Shown here one piece after another: positions 46,481-55,052 of a stretch of 64,000 bases of DNA. The translations under genes were made by a program, and so were the position numbers. The notes under the pieces were generated by a model. It was not told the DNA's origin, did no database searches, and saw nothing but the letters and a program-made list of their open reading frames with translations. The DNA comes from Candidatus Angelobacter sp. Gp1-AA117 (GTDB lineage: Bacteria; Acidobacteriota; Terriglobia; Terriglobales; Acidobacteriaceae). The stretch covers positions 39,914 through 103,913 of the forward strand of contig QHVI01000039.1 in NCBI GenBank assembly GCA_003223515.1, written 5' to 3'. Positions within the stretch are counted from its first letter, which is position 1. Each line of letters begins with the position of its first letter.

Positions 46481-46852
46481 ATGGCAGTCAGCTTCGAACG
46501 CACCATCCCTATCCTTCGCATGTTCAGCGTGGAAAAAGCCAAAGAATTTTACGTCGATTATCTTGGCTTTCAGATTGATTGGGAGCACAAATTCCCTGAG
46601 GTTGCTCCCGTTTACATGCAGGTCTCACGCGCGGGGCTGGTACTGCACCTGAGCGAACACTACGGAGACGCTACGCCGGGTTCCAGCATCTACGTGCAAA
46701 TGTGCGGCATCGAGGAGTTCCACCGCGAACTCACCGCCAGGAATTACGGCTATCTCCGTCCCGGACTGGATCAGACCCCATGGAATACCCGATGCGTCAA
46801 CGTGACCGATCCATTCGGAAACCACATCAGGTTCAATGAGCCTCTAACATAG
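46481..46852 (+). CDS. VOC / glyoxalase-bleomycin-resistance family protein
   Basis: A 123-residue VOC-fold protein: 'TIPILRMFSVEKAKEFYVDY' is the N-terminal strand-helix, 'SIYVQMCGIEEFHREL' the second module, and 'NVTDPFGNHIRFNEP' the C-terminal strand with a conserved glutamate. The short variant of the bleomycin-resistance-like branch. ATG at 46481 follows GGAGGA at good spacing; the longer frame is rejected. Substrate unknown. Confidence 0.85.
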   Translation: MAVSFERTIPILRMFSVEKAKEFYVDYLGFQIDWEHKFPEVAPVYMQVSRAGLVLHLSEHYGDATPGSSIYVQMCGIEEFHRELTARNYGYLRPGLDQTPWNTRCVNVTDPFGNHIRFNEPLT

Positions 46853-47003
46853 GCTCCTTAGCGCCCTTTGGCGGTGAAAAAGAACGAGGCCGCAGATGCA
46901 CACAACTCTGAAAATCAGCTACAATTTTCTGATTCCCCGGAGGGTCTGGAGGAATCCTATGCTCTCTGGCGGTTGAAATCTAAATTCTAAAGAGAGGGAT
47001 TGT

Positions 47004-47987
47004 ATGAACATCGCGAAGGATGTTACTGAGCTGATTGGCAAGACACCACTGGTGAAACTGAACAAGATCACTCAAGGCTGTAAGGCGACCGTGGTTGCCA
47101 AGCTGGAAGGCCGCAATCCCTGTAACAGCGTGAAAGACCGCATTGGTGTAAGCATGCTGCTGGATGCGGAAAAGGCCGGCAAAATTCAGCCGGGTAAGAC
47201 CGTTCTGATCGAGCCTACCAGCGGCAACACCGGCATCGGACTGGCCTTTGCCGCTGCCGCGCGCGGTTACCGCATCATTCTCGTCATGCCTGAGACCATG
47301 AGCATGGAGCGCCGTGTGGTGCTGCTGGCCTTTGGCGCTGAAATCGTGCTCACCCCAGGCCCCAAAGGCGTGAAAGGGGCTATGGCCAAGGCCAAAGAAA
47401 TCCTGGAGCAGACACCCAACGGCTACATCCTGCAGCAGTTTTCCAACCCGGCTAACCCGAAGATTCACTTCGAGACCACCGGGCCGGAAATCTGGAATGA
47501 CACAGATGGCCAGGTGGATATCCTGATCTCCGGCGTGGGCACCGGTGGAACACTCACGGGCGTAGGCCAGTACATCAAGCCTAAAAAGTCCTCGTTCAAA
47601 ATCGTCGCCGTGGAACCGGCGGACAGCCCCGTGCTCTCCGGCGGCAAACCCGGCCCGCATAAAATTCAGGGACTGGGCGCTGGATTCATTCCTGAAGTGC
47701 TGCGCACCGATTTCATCGATGAAGTCGTTACCACAACGCTGGATGAGTCTCTGCAGATGGCCCGCCGCGCCGCCAAGGAAGAAGGTGTCTTTGTCGGCAT
47801 CTCCGGAGGTGCAGCCATCTCCGCGGGCATCAGGTTGGCCCAGCGTGAGGAAAATGCCGGCAAGCTGATCGTGGTCGTCATCCCGGACTTCGGAGAGCGT
47901 TATCTGAGCACCATGCTCTTTGAAGACCTGCGCAATGAAGCAGCCAGGCTGCCTACCCAGGATATCGCTGTGGCTGCCACCACCTGA
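47004..47987 (+). CDS. cysK: Cysteine synthase A (O-acetylserine sulfhydrylase)
   Basis: A 327-residue PLP enzyme that makes cysteine from O-acetylserine and sulfide. Lys44 in NSVKDR binds PLP; '[12 protein letters not shown]' is the substrate loop and '[12 protein letters not shown]' the phosphate-binding loop. GAGAGGGA precedes the ATG. Its stop overlaps the LOG-family start by one base (TGATG), so the two are co-translated. Confidence 0.95.
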   Translation: MNIAKDVTELIGKTPLVKLNKITQGCKATVVAKLEGRNPCNSVKDRIGVSMLLDAEKAGKIQPGKTVLIEPTSGNTGIGLAFAAAARGYRIILVMPETMSMERRVVLLAFGAEIVLTPGPKGVKGAMAKAKEILEQTPNGYILQQFSNPANPKIHFETTGPEIWNDTDGQVDILISGVGTGGTLTGVGQYIKPKKSSFKIVAVEPADSPVLSGGKPGPHKIQGLGAGFIPEVLRTDFIDEVVTTTLDESLQMARRAAKEEGVFVGISGGAAISAGIRLAQREENAGKLIVVVIPDFGERYLSTMLFEDLRNEAARLPTQDIAVAATT

Positions 47988-48568
47988 TGCGTATCTGCGT
48001 TTTCTGCGGATCATCACCGGGAGCTCGCCCGGCCTATGCGCAGGCAGCGCGGCGGCTGGGTGAGCTTCTGGCCAAACGCGGCATAGCCCTGGTCTTTGGC
48101 GGCGGACGCGTTGGCCTCATGGGCATTACCGCCGATTCCGTGCTGGCCAATGGGGGCGAAGCCATTGGCGTGATGCCTCGCGGCCTCATCGAACGCGAAA
48201 TCGGTCACCAGCGGCTTACAAAGCTGCATGTAGTCGAGAGCATGCATGAACGCAAAGCCCTGATGGCCGACCTTGCTGATGCCTTTATTGCCCTGCCTGG
48301 TGGTTACGGCACGCTGGAGGAATTCGCCGAGATTCTCACTTGGTCGCAGCTCGGCATTCAGATCAAACCCTGCGGCCTGTTAAACGTTGAAGGCTTCTGG
48401 AATGGCCTGCTCGAATTCTTTGATCACGCCGTGCAGGAGAGGTTTGTCCACCCGCAGAACCGCGATTTAGTTCTGGTGGCTTCCACTCCGGAAGAGATGC
48501 TCGACAATCTTGATGCCTGGTCGCCGCCAGCGCATGTAGAGAAATGGTTGGATAGAGCCAAGCGTTAG
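47987..48568 (+). CDS. LOG family nucleoside-monophosphate phosphoribohydrolase
   Basis: A 193-residue Rossmann-fold LOG protein that cleaves the N-glycosidic bond of cytokinin riboside 5'-monophosphates or other nucleotides. GGGRVGLMG (38-46) and the signature PGGYGTLEE (104-112) are intact. Linked to cysK by a one-base overlap. In bacteria outside plant pathogens the natural substrate is often AMP-like. Confidence 0.92.
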   Translation: MRICVFCGSSPGARPAYAQAARRLGELLAKRGIALVFGGGRVGLMGITADSVLANGGEAIGVMPRGLIEREIGHQRLTKLHVVESMHERKALMADLADAFIALPGGYGTLEEFAEILTWSQLGIQIKPCGLLNVEGFWNGLLEFFDHAVQERFVHPQNRDLVLVASTPEEMLDNLDAWSPPAHVEKWLDRAKR

Positions 48569-48573
48569 CTTTG

Positions 48574-48600
48574 CATGGACCGCAGCCGCCCTCGCTAACG
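48574..48600. repeat. Dispersed palindromic repeat (family E, partial copy 3)
   Basis: CATGGACCGCAGCCGCCCTCG, truncated before its second arm. Confidence 0.5.
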
Positions 48601-48664
48601 TCACTTACTTTAGGGACACCATGCTGTATCCCAATGAGAGATGTCATTCCGAACGCCCGTTAAG

Positions 48665-48692
48665 CTCACGCGCGTTTTCTTCAGCGCGTGAG
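48665..48692. repeat. Perfect 9-bp hairpin within a GTCATTCCGAA...GGAGGAATCTGC-type repeat
   Basis: CTCACGCGC and GCGCGTGAG enclose a 10-nt loop. The surrounding ATGTCATTCCGAACG and GGAGGAATCTGC ends look like a further intergenic repeat. It may also terminate the convergent transcripts. Confidence 0.6.
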
Positions 48693-48776
48693 TAGGGCGG
48701 AGGAATCTGCCCCGCTGCTGCCCGCCCATGCGAAAATTCTTTTAAATTCATGCTCGACTGTGCAATGTAAGTGGCA

Positions 48777-48846
48777 TTAGCCGCCCCCGGCTGCGCGGAT
48801 TGATCTAAGAAAGACAATACAGACCAATTTACCCATTTACCCAATC
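48777..48846. repeat. Family E copy 4 next to a family A block
   Basis: TTAGCCGCCCCCGGCTGCGC (48777-48796) is followed by ATTTACCCATTTACCC (48828-48843) at the 3' end of the histidine kinase gene. Confidence 0.6.
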
Positions 48847-48849
48847 GCT

Positions 48850-50490
48850 TTACGCCGCCGAACTCCTCTGCTGTGGCACATCCAGCGGCAGCCAGATCAT
48901 GAACACCGTTCCATGACGCGCAGGATTGGTCGAGCTTTTTATTTTGATCACACCGCCATGCTTCTGCACGATCTCATTGGTGACCCATAATCCCAGACCG
49001 GTGCCGACATCTTTTTTCGTGGTGAAAAACGGCTGGAAGATGCGCTTCAGGTTCTCAGCCGGAATTCCCAATCCTGAATCGGCAATCGTGATGCGCGCGG
49101 AAGGCCCTACATAGCTCGACTCAGCCAGCGCCGTATGGACAACAATTCGGCCGCCGCTGTTCATGGCATCCAGCGCGTTGCCGATCAGGTTGCTGAACAC
49201 CTGGCGCAGTTCGCCGGAATTCACTCTGAGTTCACCTTTAAAGTCATAACGCCGTTCTATCTTCACGCTGCGCGTCTGTAACTTATTCGCAAACAGGACT
49301 AGCACGCCTTCCAGCGTGTCCATCAGGTTGATCCTTACCGGGTTTGGGTTCTGGCGATAGAAGCCCAATGTCTGCTTGGCGATGTGGCCAAGGCGGGCCA
49401 CCTCCTGCTCAGCCATGCTCAGCAATTCTTTGTTTCCCGGATCGCTGCGCAACAAGTAGAGAAGATTCGTTATCGCCTCCAGCGGATTATTGATTTCGTG
49501 GGCAATGGTCGCGGCCAGTCTTCCGGCGGTGGCCAGCTTTTCTGAGGTGCGCAGCGCTTCTTCTGCCTGCTTGCGGTTGGTGATATCGATCACGAAGGCC
49601 AGCAGGCGCTCGGGCGTTCCATCCGCCCGGCGATGCATGTGCCCGCGGGCCGTGAGCCAGCGCACGCTCTCGTTGGGCGATAAGGTGCGGTATTCGCTCT
49701 CATATTCTTCGCCCGATTCCAGCAGCTTCTTGATTACGTTTTGCAGTCGTTCCCGGTCTTCCGGATGTACAGCGGCTTCCAGCCTGCGAATGCTGCGCAG
49801 TTCCATGGCGTTGCGTCCGAACAGCGGAAAAGGATCATCGATCCAGTGAATGGTGTCATTCTGAATGTCCCATTCCCACGAGGCCATGCCTGCCATGTTG
49901 CGGCGTATGAGCGCTGTCTTCATCTGGTCGCGTTCGATCAATTCCTGGTTAAGCTGTTCCAGCCGGCGGTTTGCCTCTTCCAGCTTGATGCCCCGGTCTT
50001 CCGAGAGGCGCGCCGTGTGAATCAATGCCAGTGTCCGCGGTACCAGCCGGGGCAGAGAGATGGCGGTGGCCACGGACGCCAAAGCAGTAACCACCTTCAC
50101 GTCTCCTGAAAACCAGTAGACTGGCTTCCACAAAACCACCACCTCCATAAAATGGGTCATGCCGCAGGAGATGATGAAGAGCCCGAAGGCCAGGAACATC
50201 CACTGGAAAGGGATGTCACGGCGGGCACGGCGTATAAGGTAGACCAGGGTAAAGCTGATCGCCACATAGGCCACGCCGATAAGCGTGTCTGACACAAGGT
50301 GCAGCCAGATCAGTTGCTGGTCACGCAGGTAGCAGTAAATGTGCGGTAGAAACTGCGTGGAGAAGGCGTTGCGCCACAAGTTCGGCCAGATCACCAGCGG
50401 CGAGAAAGCGGCGACCGTCAGTGCAATCGCCCATATCCGCATCGTGCGGCGGCCTATGCGGGACGGCATCAATAATCCAGGAGTACCCAT
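48850..50490 (-). CDS. Sensor histidine kinase with ethylene-receptor-like membrane domain and PAS domain
   Basis: A 546-residue kinase. The N-terminal membrane part (about 15-155) holds three or four helices; Asp68 and Tyr75 (SDTLIGVAY) and Cys109 and His113 (CGMTH) match in identity and nearly in spacing the copper/ethylene ligands Asp25, Tyr32, Cys65, His69 of plant ETR1. A coiled linker, one PAS domain (about 205-305, ending 'VIDITNRKQAEEALR') and the kinase core follow: H box with His331 (IAHEINNPLEA), N box NLIGNALDAM, G boxes DSGLGIP and GTGLGLWV. No receiver domain and no adjacent response regulator. Signal: perhaps ethylene or another small hydrophobic molecule; inferred only. Confidence 0.88.
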   Translation of the reverse strand: MGTPGLLMPSRIGRRTMRIWAIALTVAAFSPLVIWPNLWRNAFSTQFLPHIYCYLRDQQLIWLHLVSDTLIGVAYVAISFTLVYLIRRARRDIPFQWMFLAFGLFIISCGMTHFMEVVVLWKPVYWFSGDVKVVTALASVATAISLPRLVPRTLALIHTARLSEDRGIKLEEANRRLEQLNQELIERDQMKTALIRRNMAGMASWEWDIQNDTIHWIDDPFPLFGRNAMELRSIRRLEAAVHPEDRERLQNVIKKLLESGEEYESEYRTLSPNESVRWLTARGHMHRRADGTPERLLAFVIDITNRKQAEEALRTSEKLATAGRLAATIAHEINNPLEAITNLLYLLRSDPGNKELLSMAEQEVARLGHIAKQTLGFYRQNPNPVRINLMDTLEGVLVLFANKLQTRSVKIERRYDFKGELRVNSGELRQVFSNLIGNALDAMNSGGRIVVHTALAESSYVGPSARITIADSGLGIPAENLKRIFQPFFTTKKDVGTGLGLWVTNEIVQKHGGVIKIKSSTNPARHGTVFMIWLPLDVPQQRSSAA

Positions 50491-50679
50491 CAGAACCCTT
50501 TCGGCAGGCAGGATGCTGCAACAGGTTACCGTAACTTTAGATGGGCGCAGCCTTGGCTGTGCCGCAAAGAACCCGGGGGCACCTTATAAATTGACGATCT
50601 ATTAATAAAATCTGCAAATGAATGGGAAGACACAACTGCTTCAGATGAGATGCTACCCGGCTCACAGAGGCTGTCCGCT

Positions 50680-51075
50680 TCACCGGCGCCACGGAACCAG
50701 CGCGCGCAGCCGAGCATCGCGCAGGAAGATTCCCAGCCATACCAGCACCCCAACAACAATTGGAATGAAGTAGGGTTCGCCGGCCTGCACGTGCGTGGCA
50801 ACGGCGCCGCCCAGGTAACCCGTCATCAGGATTGCCCCGAAGATCGAGGTCAGGGGAATCGCATAAAGCAGCGTGCAGGCTACGAGCACGATGGAAATCG
50901 GCAGGTAGGCGCTCTCCGGATAGCCGTACTCAGTCATATGCTTCACACTCTCAGCCCTGTGCATCAGTCCGAAAGTGGTGGTGAAGAGCAGAAAGAGCAC
51001 CACGATTCCGCTGATAATCCGTCCTGTCCAAACCATTCCTTTTGAAGGCTTAGCTGCTGCCGTACCTGCATCCAT
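50680..51075 (-). CDS. DoxX-like family membrane protein
   Basis: A 131-residue four-helix membrane protein (hydrophobic runs near 20-37, 58-78, 83-95, 104-116) with the DoxX-like 'RAESVKHMTEYGYPESAYLP' loop between helices 1 and 2. Such proteins sit in the inner membrane and are linked to quinone or thiosulfate chemistry or to oxidative stress, but most are uncharacterised. GGGAGA precedes the start. Confidence 0.8.
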   Translation of the reverse strand: MDAGTAAAKPSKGMVWTGRIISGIVVLFLLFTTTFGLMHRAESVKHMTEYGYPESAYLPISIVLVACTLLYAIPLTSIFGAILMTGYLGGAVATHVQAGEPYFIPIVVGVLVWLGIFLRDARLRALVPWRR

Positions 51076-51159
51076 AATTTTCTCCCGATTCGTTGTAGAT
51101 AAATTGCGCTCAGTATCTCAAAATCTGAGCCGCCTCAACACCAATAATTTTGTCGCTCC

Positions 51160-53460
51160 CTAATGCGCAGATATCAGTTGCTCCAACTGCGCGGCTGCTT
51201 CATTCACAGAAGCCGCTTCTTTCTGCAGGATATCGCTTACCGTCGTCACGCCTTCCTGCGCCTCTGTCCACTTGTACTGCTCAATGGCTTCACGGACCGC
51301 GGGAATGGTCTTGACCGCGTATCCCGTATAAGCGCCGGGAGCATAAATCTGGTGCTTGAACCATGGCCTTCCCGGCAGGCCTTTCTCGCTCAGGAAGAGC
51401 CGCTCGCTCTTGTAAAGCCGTTCATTGAGTGTCGTGAGTGTGGCAGCATTAGCTTTGAAGCCGCCTGCCGGAAAGTTCTTGAGCGCCGCATCATAGCGCT
51501 GGGCCGCCTTCTGCAGGGCGTCAGAGCTGTTTTGCAGTGGAGCGAAGCTGATCACCGGAGGCGTCTCCATACGCGCCGGAGGCTGCGTGGGCTTCTGCGG
51601 ATCGGAGATCGCGCTGAAAACTCCTTCCTGCAGCTCCAGGTTGCGCTCCCGGATCTCATCCTGCTGGCTCTTGAACAGCCTCTCCAACTCTTTCACATAA
51701 GTCTTGATCGTGTCTGCCTGGCCGACGAAATCAAACGGCAGCAGGTCGGCATCCGCCAGCCGCATGATGGCTGTTCCGGCCGTTTGCGCCAGGGCACGCC
51801 CATAGATGAACTGCGTGTCCGAAAAATGGGTGTACCAGTAGAAATCATCGTAGATGGAGTGATACTGGCCTTCGCCGCCCTCGCCGCTGAAACGAATGTC
51901 TACCGCTGCTATCCCGGCATGGTCGAGGAAAGAGGCATAGTCTGAACCATCACCCAGCGCGCGGATACGCCAATCAGCACGCTTACGCAGCTCGTCGCGG
52001 ACCTCCGCTCCGGTGGCATCGGCGATGCGCAGCAGGTGAGCGCGATCCCACACAGAGATATGTTTCTCCGGGTCTTCAATGTCGTGGGCCACACCGTTCA
52101 AAAAGCGCTCCAGCGAGTGCGATCCGGAAACCCGCAGGAAGCCGCGGCTGTTATTGTCAGAATTGATATAGGCGACCGCATGCTGCTGGAGTTCTTCCAT
52201 ATGGGTCTCCAGGAATTCGGTTGAGCCGAGCAGGCCCGGCTCTTCACCATCCCATGCAGCGTAGATGATGGTGCGCTTCGGCCTCCATCCCTGCTTGTGC
52301 AGCTCGCCCAGTGCGCGCGCTTCTTCCAATACGGCCACCATGCCGCTCAACGGATCGCTCGCGCCATTGACCCAGGCATCATGATGATTGCCGCGCATCA
52401 CCCACTGGCCGGCGGCCTCGGCGCCCGGCAGTTTGGCGATCACGTCATAAAGCCGCTTGGTGTCCCAGTTGGATTTCACTACCAGGTGAACTTTTCCCGG
52501 TCCCGGCCCAAGGTGATATGTAAGCGGCAGTGCGCCGCGCCATTTCTCCGGCACCACCTGTCCCTGAATGGAGGCCAGCAGCGGCTGCGCATCAGAGTAC
52601 GAAATAGGAAGCACGGGGATTTTAGTAATCAGCGGAGAATCTTTGATCTCCAGCCGTCGCGCGCCCGGAACCGAACCCCAGCCGGGAGTCAGCGGATCGC
52701 CGGCAAAGTAGGTGTCCGTGACCGAGCCGCGCTGCACCGCGTCTTTATTGCGCCATGCGCCCCGGGGATAGACTTCGCCGTTGGCATAGCCATCATCTGC
52801 CGGATCGGAGTAGATAATGCAGCCCAGCGCGCCGTGTTCGGCTGCAACCTTGGGCTTGATTCCGCGCCATGATCCCCCGTAGCGCACAATCACGATTGCG
52901 CCTTTCACCGATACGTCCAGCCGCGCAAGCTGCTCGTAATCGTCACGCGTGCCGTAATTCACGTAGACCAGCGGCCCGCTCACATCGCCATCGATGGAAT
53001 AAGCGTTGTAAGGCGGAAGCTGCTCCGCCTGCTGGTTGGAAGTGGGATCAATATCAATCGGCGGCTCTTCGAGTTTGGCTACAAACCTGGTTGGCTCCAG
53101 CAGTTCGAGGCGGCGCTCTTTAGGAGTGGGAAACAGCACGTCGAAGTTCTCGATGTGCGCGTCCCAGCCCCACTCCTTGAACTTTGAGAGCATCCACTCG
53201 GCATTTTGCTTGTCATAAGGTGAACCCACGTGATGCGGGCGCGCACTCATCAGCTTCATGTACTCGCGCAGATTGTCAGTATTGGGAATGGCGCGAAACT
53301 TTTCCTCCCATTGCCGCTCCGTCTGGGCCGAGCCGGCCAGAAAACCCTGCAACGGTGGCAGTGGCGGCGGGTTCTTCTCTCCCACCTGATGCTGTTGCGG
53401 CGGCACAGCTCCCAGTGACAGGGAAACCAGACATATACTAACAGCCAATAGATGTTTCAA
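51160..53460 (-). CDS. M28-family exported carboxypeptidase (glutamate carboxypeptidase II-like)
   Basis: A 766-residue secreted zinc peptidase like human GCPII/PSMA. A signal peptide ('HLLAVSICLVSLSLGA') is followed by a PA insert domain, the M28 core and a transferrin-receptor-like dimerisation domain. Metal and catalytic residues are clear: NHHDAWVNGASDP (His, Asp), WDGEEPG (catalytic Glu and metal Glu), YINSD (Asp), and YHSIYDDFYWY (His). The TTG at 53460 is chosen because GGGAGGG precedes it by five bases and it gives a normal signal peptide; an upstream GTG adds 16 residues without support. It removes C-terminal residues, often acidic, from peptides in the periplasm. Confidence 0.92.
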   Translation of the reverse strand: MKHLLAVSICLVSLSLGAVPPQQHQVGEKNPPPLPPLQGFLAGSAQTERQWEEKFRAIPNTDNLREYMKLMSARPHHVGSPYDKQNAEWMLSKFKEWGWDAHIENFDVLFPTPKERRLELLEPTRFVAKLEEPPIDIDPTSNQQAEQLPPYNAYSIDGDVSGPLVYVNYGTRDDYEQLARLDVSVKGAIVIVRYGGSWRGIKPKVAAEHGALGCIIYSDPADDGYANGEVYPRGAWRNKDAVQRGSVTDTYFAGDPLTPGWGSVPGARRLEIKDSPLITKIPVLPISYSDAQPLLASIQGQVVPEKWRGALPLTYHLGPGPGKVHLVVKSNWDTKRLYDVIAKLPGAEAAGQWVMRGNHHDAWVNGASDPLSGMVAVLEEARALGELHKQGWRPKRTIIYAAWDGEEPGLLGSTEFLETHMEELQQHAVAYINSDNNSRGFLRVSGSHSLERFLNGVAHDIEDPEKHISVWDRAHLLRIADATGAEVRDELRKRADWRIRALGDGSDYASFLDHAGIAAVDIRFSGEGGEGQYHSIYDDFYWYTHFSDTQFIYGRALAQTAGTAIMRLADADLLPFDFVGQADTIKTYVKELERLFKSQQDEIRERNLELQEGVFSAISDPQKPTQPPARMETPPVISFAPLQNSSDALQKAAQRYDAALKNFPAGGFKANAATLTTLNERLYKSERLFLSEKGLPGRPWFKHQIYAPGAYTGYAVKTIPAVREAIEQYKWTEAQEGVTTVSDILQKEAASVNEAAAQLEQLISAH

Positions 53461-53867
53461 CGCGTCCCTCCCGAATCGGACATTATAAAGTTTTTGGTAA
53501 AGCAGCACTCAGCCCCCGAACGAACTTGGACAACAATATGTGTCGCACTAAGATTCAAAATCTCTTTTTGGCTTTTCTCCATGTCTCAGTGTCTCCCGTG
53601 CCTCCGTAGTGGATTTTGACTTTCGTTTCCTCTGCTTACTCTGTTCCACTGTGTTGCAAAGGTTTTGTCTTTGCTTGCGCTCGGCTGCGCTGCAGCTAAT
53701 TCGAATACTTGCTTCCGCTCACATCGCTCTTGAGGTTCACGAGACTGTTCAGGGGCTGAGTGCTGACGGTTACGTTAGAGATGTAGCACTACTATGCTTC
53801 ATCGCCAATGAATCTGTGATTACACCATTGCAATGTCTCTGCTCGGTTATGATGTTGTGTAATCCAC
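53461..53867. repeat. Intergenic region with family B repeat, copy 2
   Basis: A second copy of the long family B repeat is at 53572-53693 (CTCAGTGTCTCCCGTGCCTC then GTGGATTTTGAC and TTGCAAAGGTTTTG). The remaining ~170 bp contain no recognised gene and should hold the divergent promoters. Confidence 0.65.
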
Positions 53868-55052
53868 ATGAACACCATCGCCACTCGACAGTCTGCAGGA
53901 TTTGCCGCATTCAATGATTCCCCCAAGAGAGGAATTCCCTGGTATGTCTGGGCGTGCGCGCTCGGCGCCTTGTGTATTCCTGTGGGCTTGTACTGGGACA
54001 TCTCCTGGCATGAAACCATTGGCCGCGATACCTTCTGGACGCCCGCGCATCTCATGATCCAGTTTGCTGCTGTGCTGGCGGCCATTTATTCCTCATTTCT
54101 GATCTTCGGCACTACATTCAGCAAAAATCAGCCAGCCCAAAACGCATCGGTCAGCGTGTTTGGGTTTCGCGGACCGCTGGGAGCATTCATCAGCGCCTGG
54201 GGGGGCGTGGCCATGCTCACCTCCGCGCCCTTTGATAACTGGTGGCACGATGCTTACGGGCTCGACGTGAGGATCATCAGCCCTCCTCACGTGCTGCTGG
54301 CCATGGGCATTGCCGCGCTCATGTGGGGCGCCGCGATCCTGGTTGCCGGAGAGATGAACCGCAGTGAAGGCCCACTGCGCAAACATCTGGAATGGCTGCT
54401 GGTGGCCTGCGGAGGAAACATCCTGATTCTGAGCATGCTGTTCAAGCTCGAATACACCAACCGCATCTTCATGCACAGCGGCATCTTTTACCTGGCGGTA
54501 AGCATTGGGCCGCTGCTGCTCTGGAATGCCATTTCGATCGCTACCGGACGCCGCTGGGCCGGCGCCATCATGGCCGCCATGTATACGGGCTTTTTCCTGC
54601 TCTGCCTGTGGATCTTCCCGTTCTTTCCCGGAGAACCCAAACTCGGTCCGGTGTACCAGCAGGTTACCCATTTCATCCCCCTGCAGTTCCCTGTCCTGAT
54701 TCTTGTGCCCGCCGTACTGCTCGATCTGCTTCATCCGCGATTGCAGGCGCTGGACAAATGGCAGCAGGCCGCGATTCAGGGAATCATCTTTGTGGTTACG
54801 CTCGCGGCCGTGCAGTGGCCCTTCGGCAATTTTCTTATGGCTCCAGCTTCACGCAACTGGATCTTCGGCACCAACTACTTTTTCTTTTTCCTGCCGCCAA
54901 CCACCAAACAGGCCCAGCATCTCTTTGCTTCCTGGGAGCTCACATCGGTTCACTTCTGGCGCAACGTCGTATTTTCATTCGTCGCCGCGATTCTGAGTGC
55001 GCGCATAGGCATCGTGTTTGGCAATTGGCTGCGCCGGGTGCAACGGGGATGA
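53868..55052 (+). CDS. Polytopic membrane protein, unknown
   Basis: A 394-residue protein with about nine to ten hydrophobic helices. Conserved-looking His and Trp residues occur in 'WDISWHETIGRDTFWTPAHL', 'FDNWWHDAYGLD' and 'ISPPHVLLAMG', suggesting metal or heme ligands inside the membrane. No family was recognised. It overlaps the next gene (ATGA), which encodes a His/Met-rich periplasmic FixH-like protein, so the two may together handle a metal such as copper. That is inference from residues and coupling only. Confidence 0.7.
   Translation: MNTIATRQSAGFAAFNDSPKRGIPWYVWACALGALCIPVGLYWDISWHETIGRDTFWTPAHLMIQFAAVLAAIYSSFLIFGTTFSKNQPAQNASVSVFGFRGPLGAFISAWGGVAMLTSAPFDNWWHDAYGLDVRIISPPHVLLAMGIAALMWGAAILVAGEMNRSEGPLRKHLEWLLVACGGNILILSMLFKLEYTNRIFMHSGIFYLAVSIGPLLLWNAISIATGRRWAGAIMAAMYTGFFLLCLWIFPFFPGEPKLGPVYQQVTHFIPLQFPVLILVPAVLLDLLHPRLQALDKWQQAAIQGIIFVVTLAAVQWPFGNFLMAPASRNWIFGTNYFFFFLPPTTKQAQHLFASWELTSVHFWRNVVFSFVAAILSARIGIVFGNWLRRVQRG

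Noticed and set aside
46980..48017. 345-codon minus-strand ORF opposite cysK
   Set aside because: Antisense shadow; cysK motifs are intact on the plus strand.
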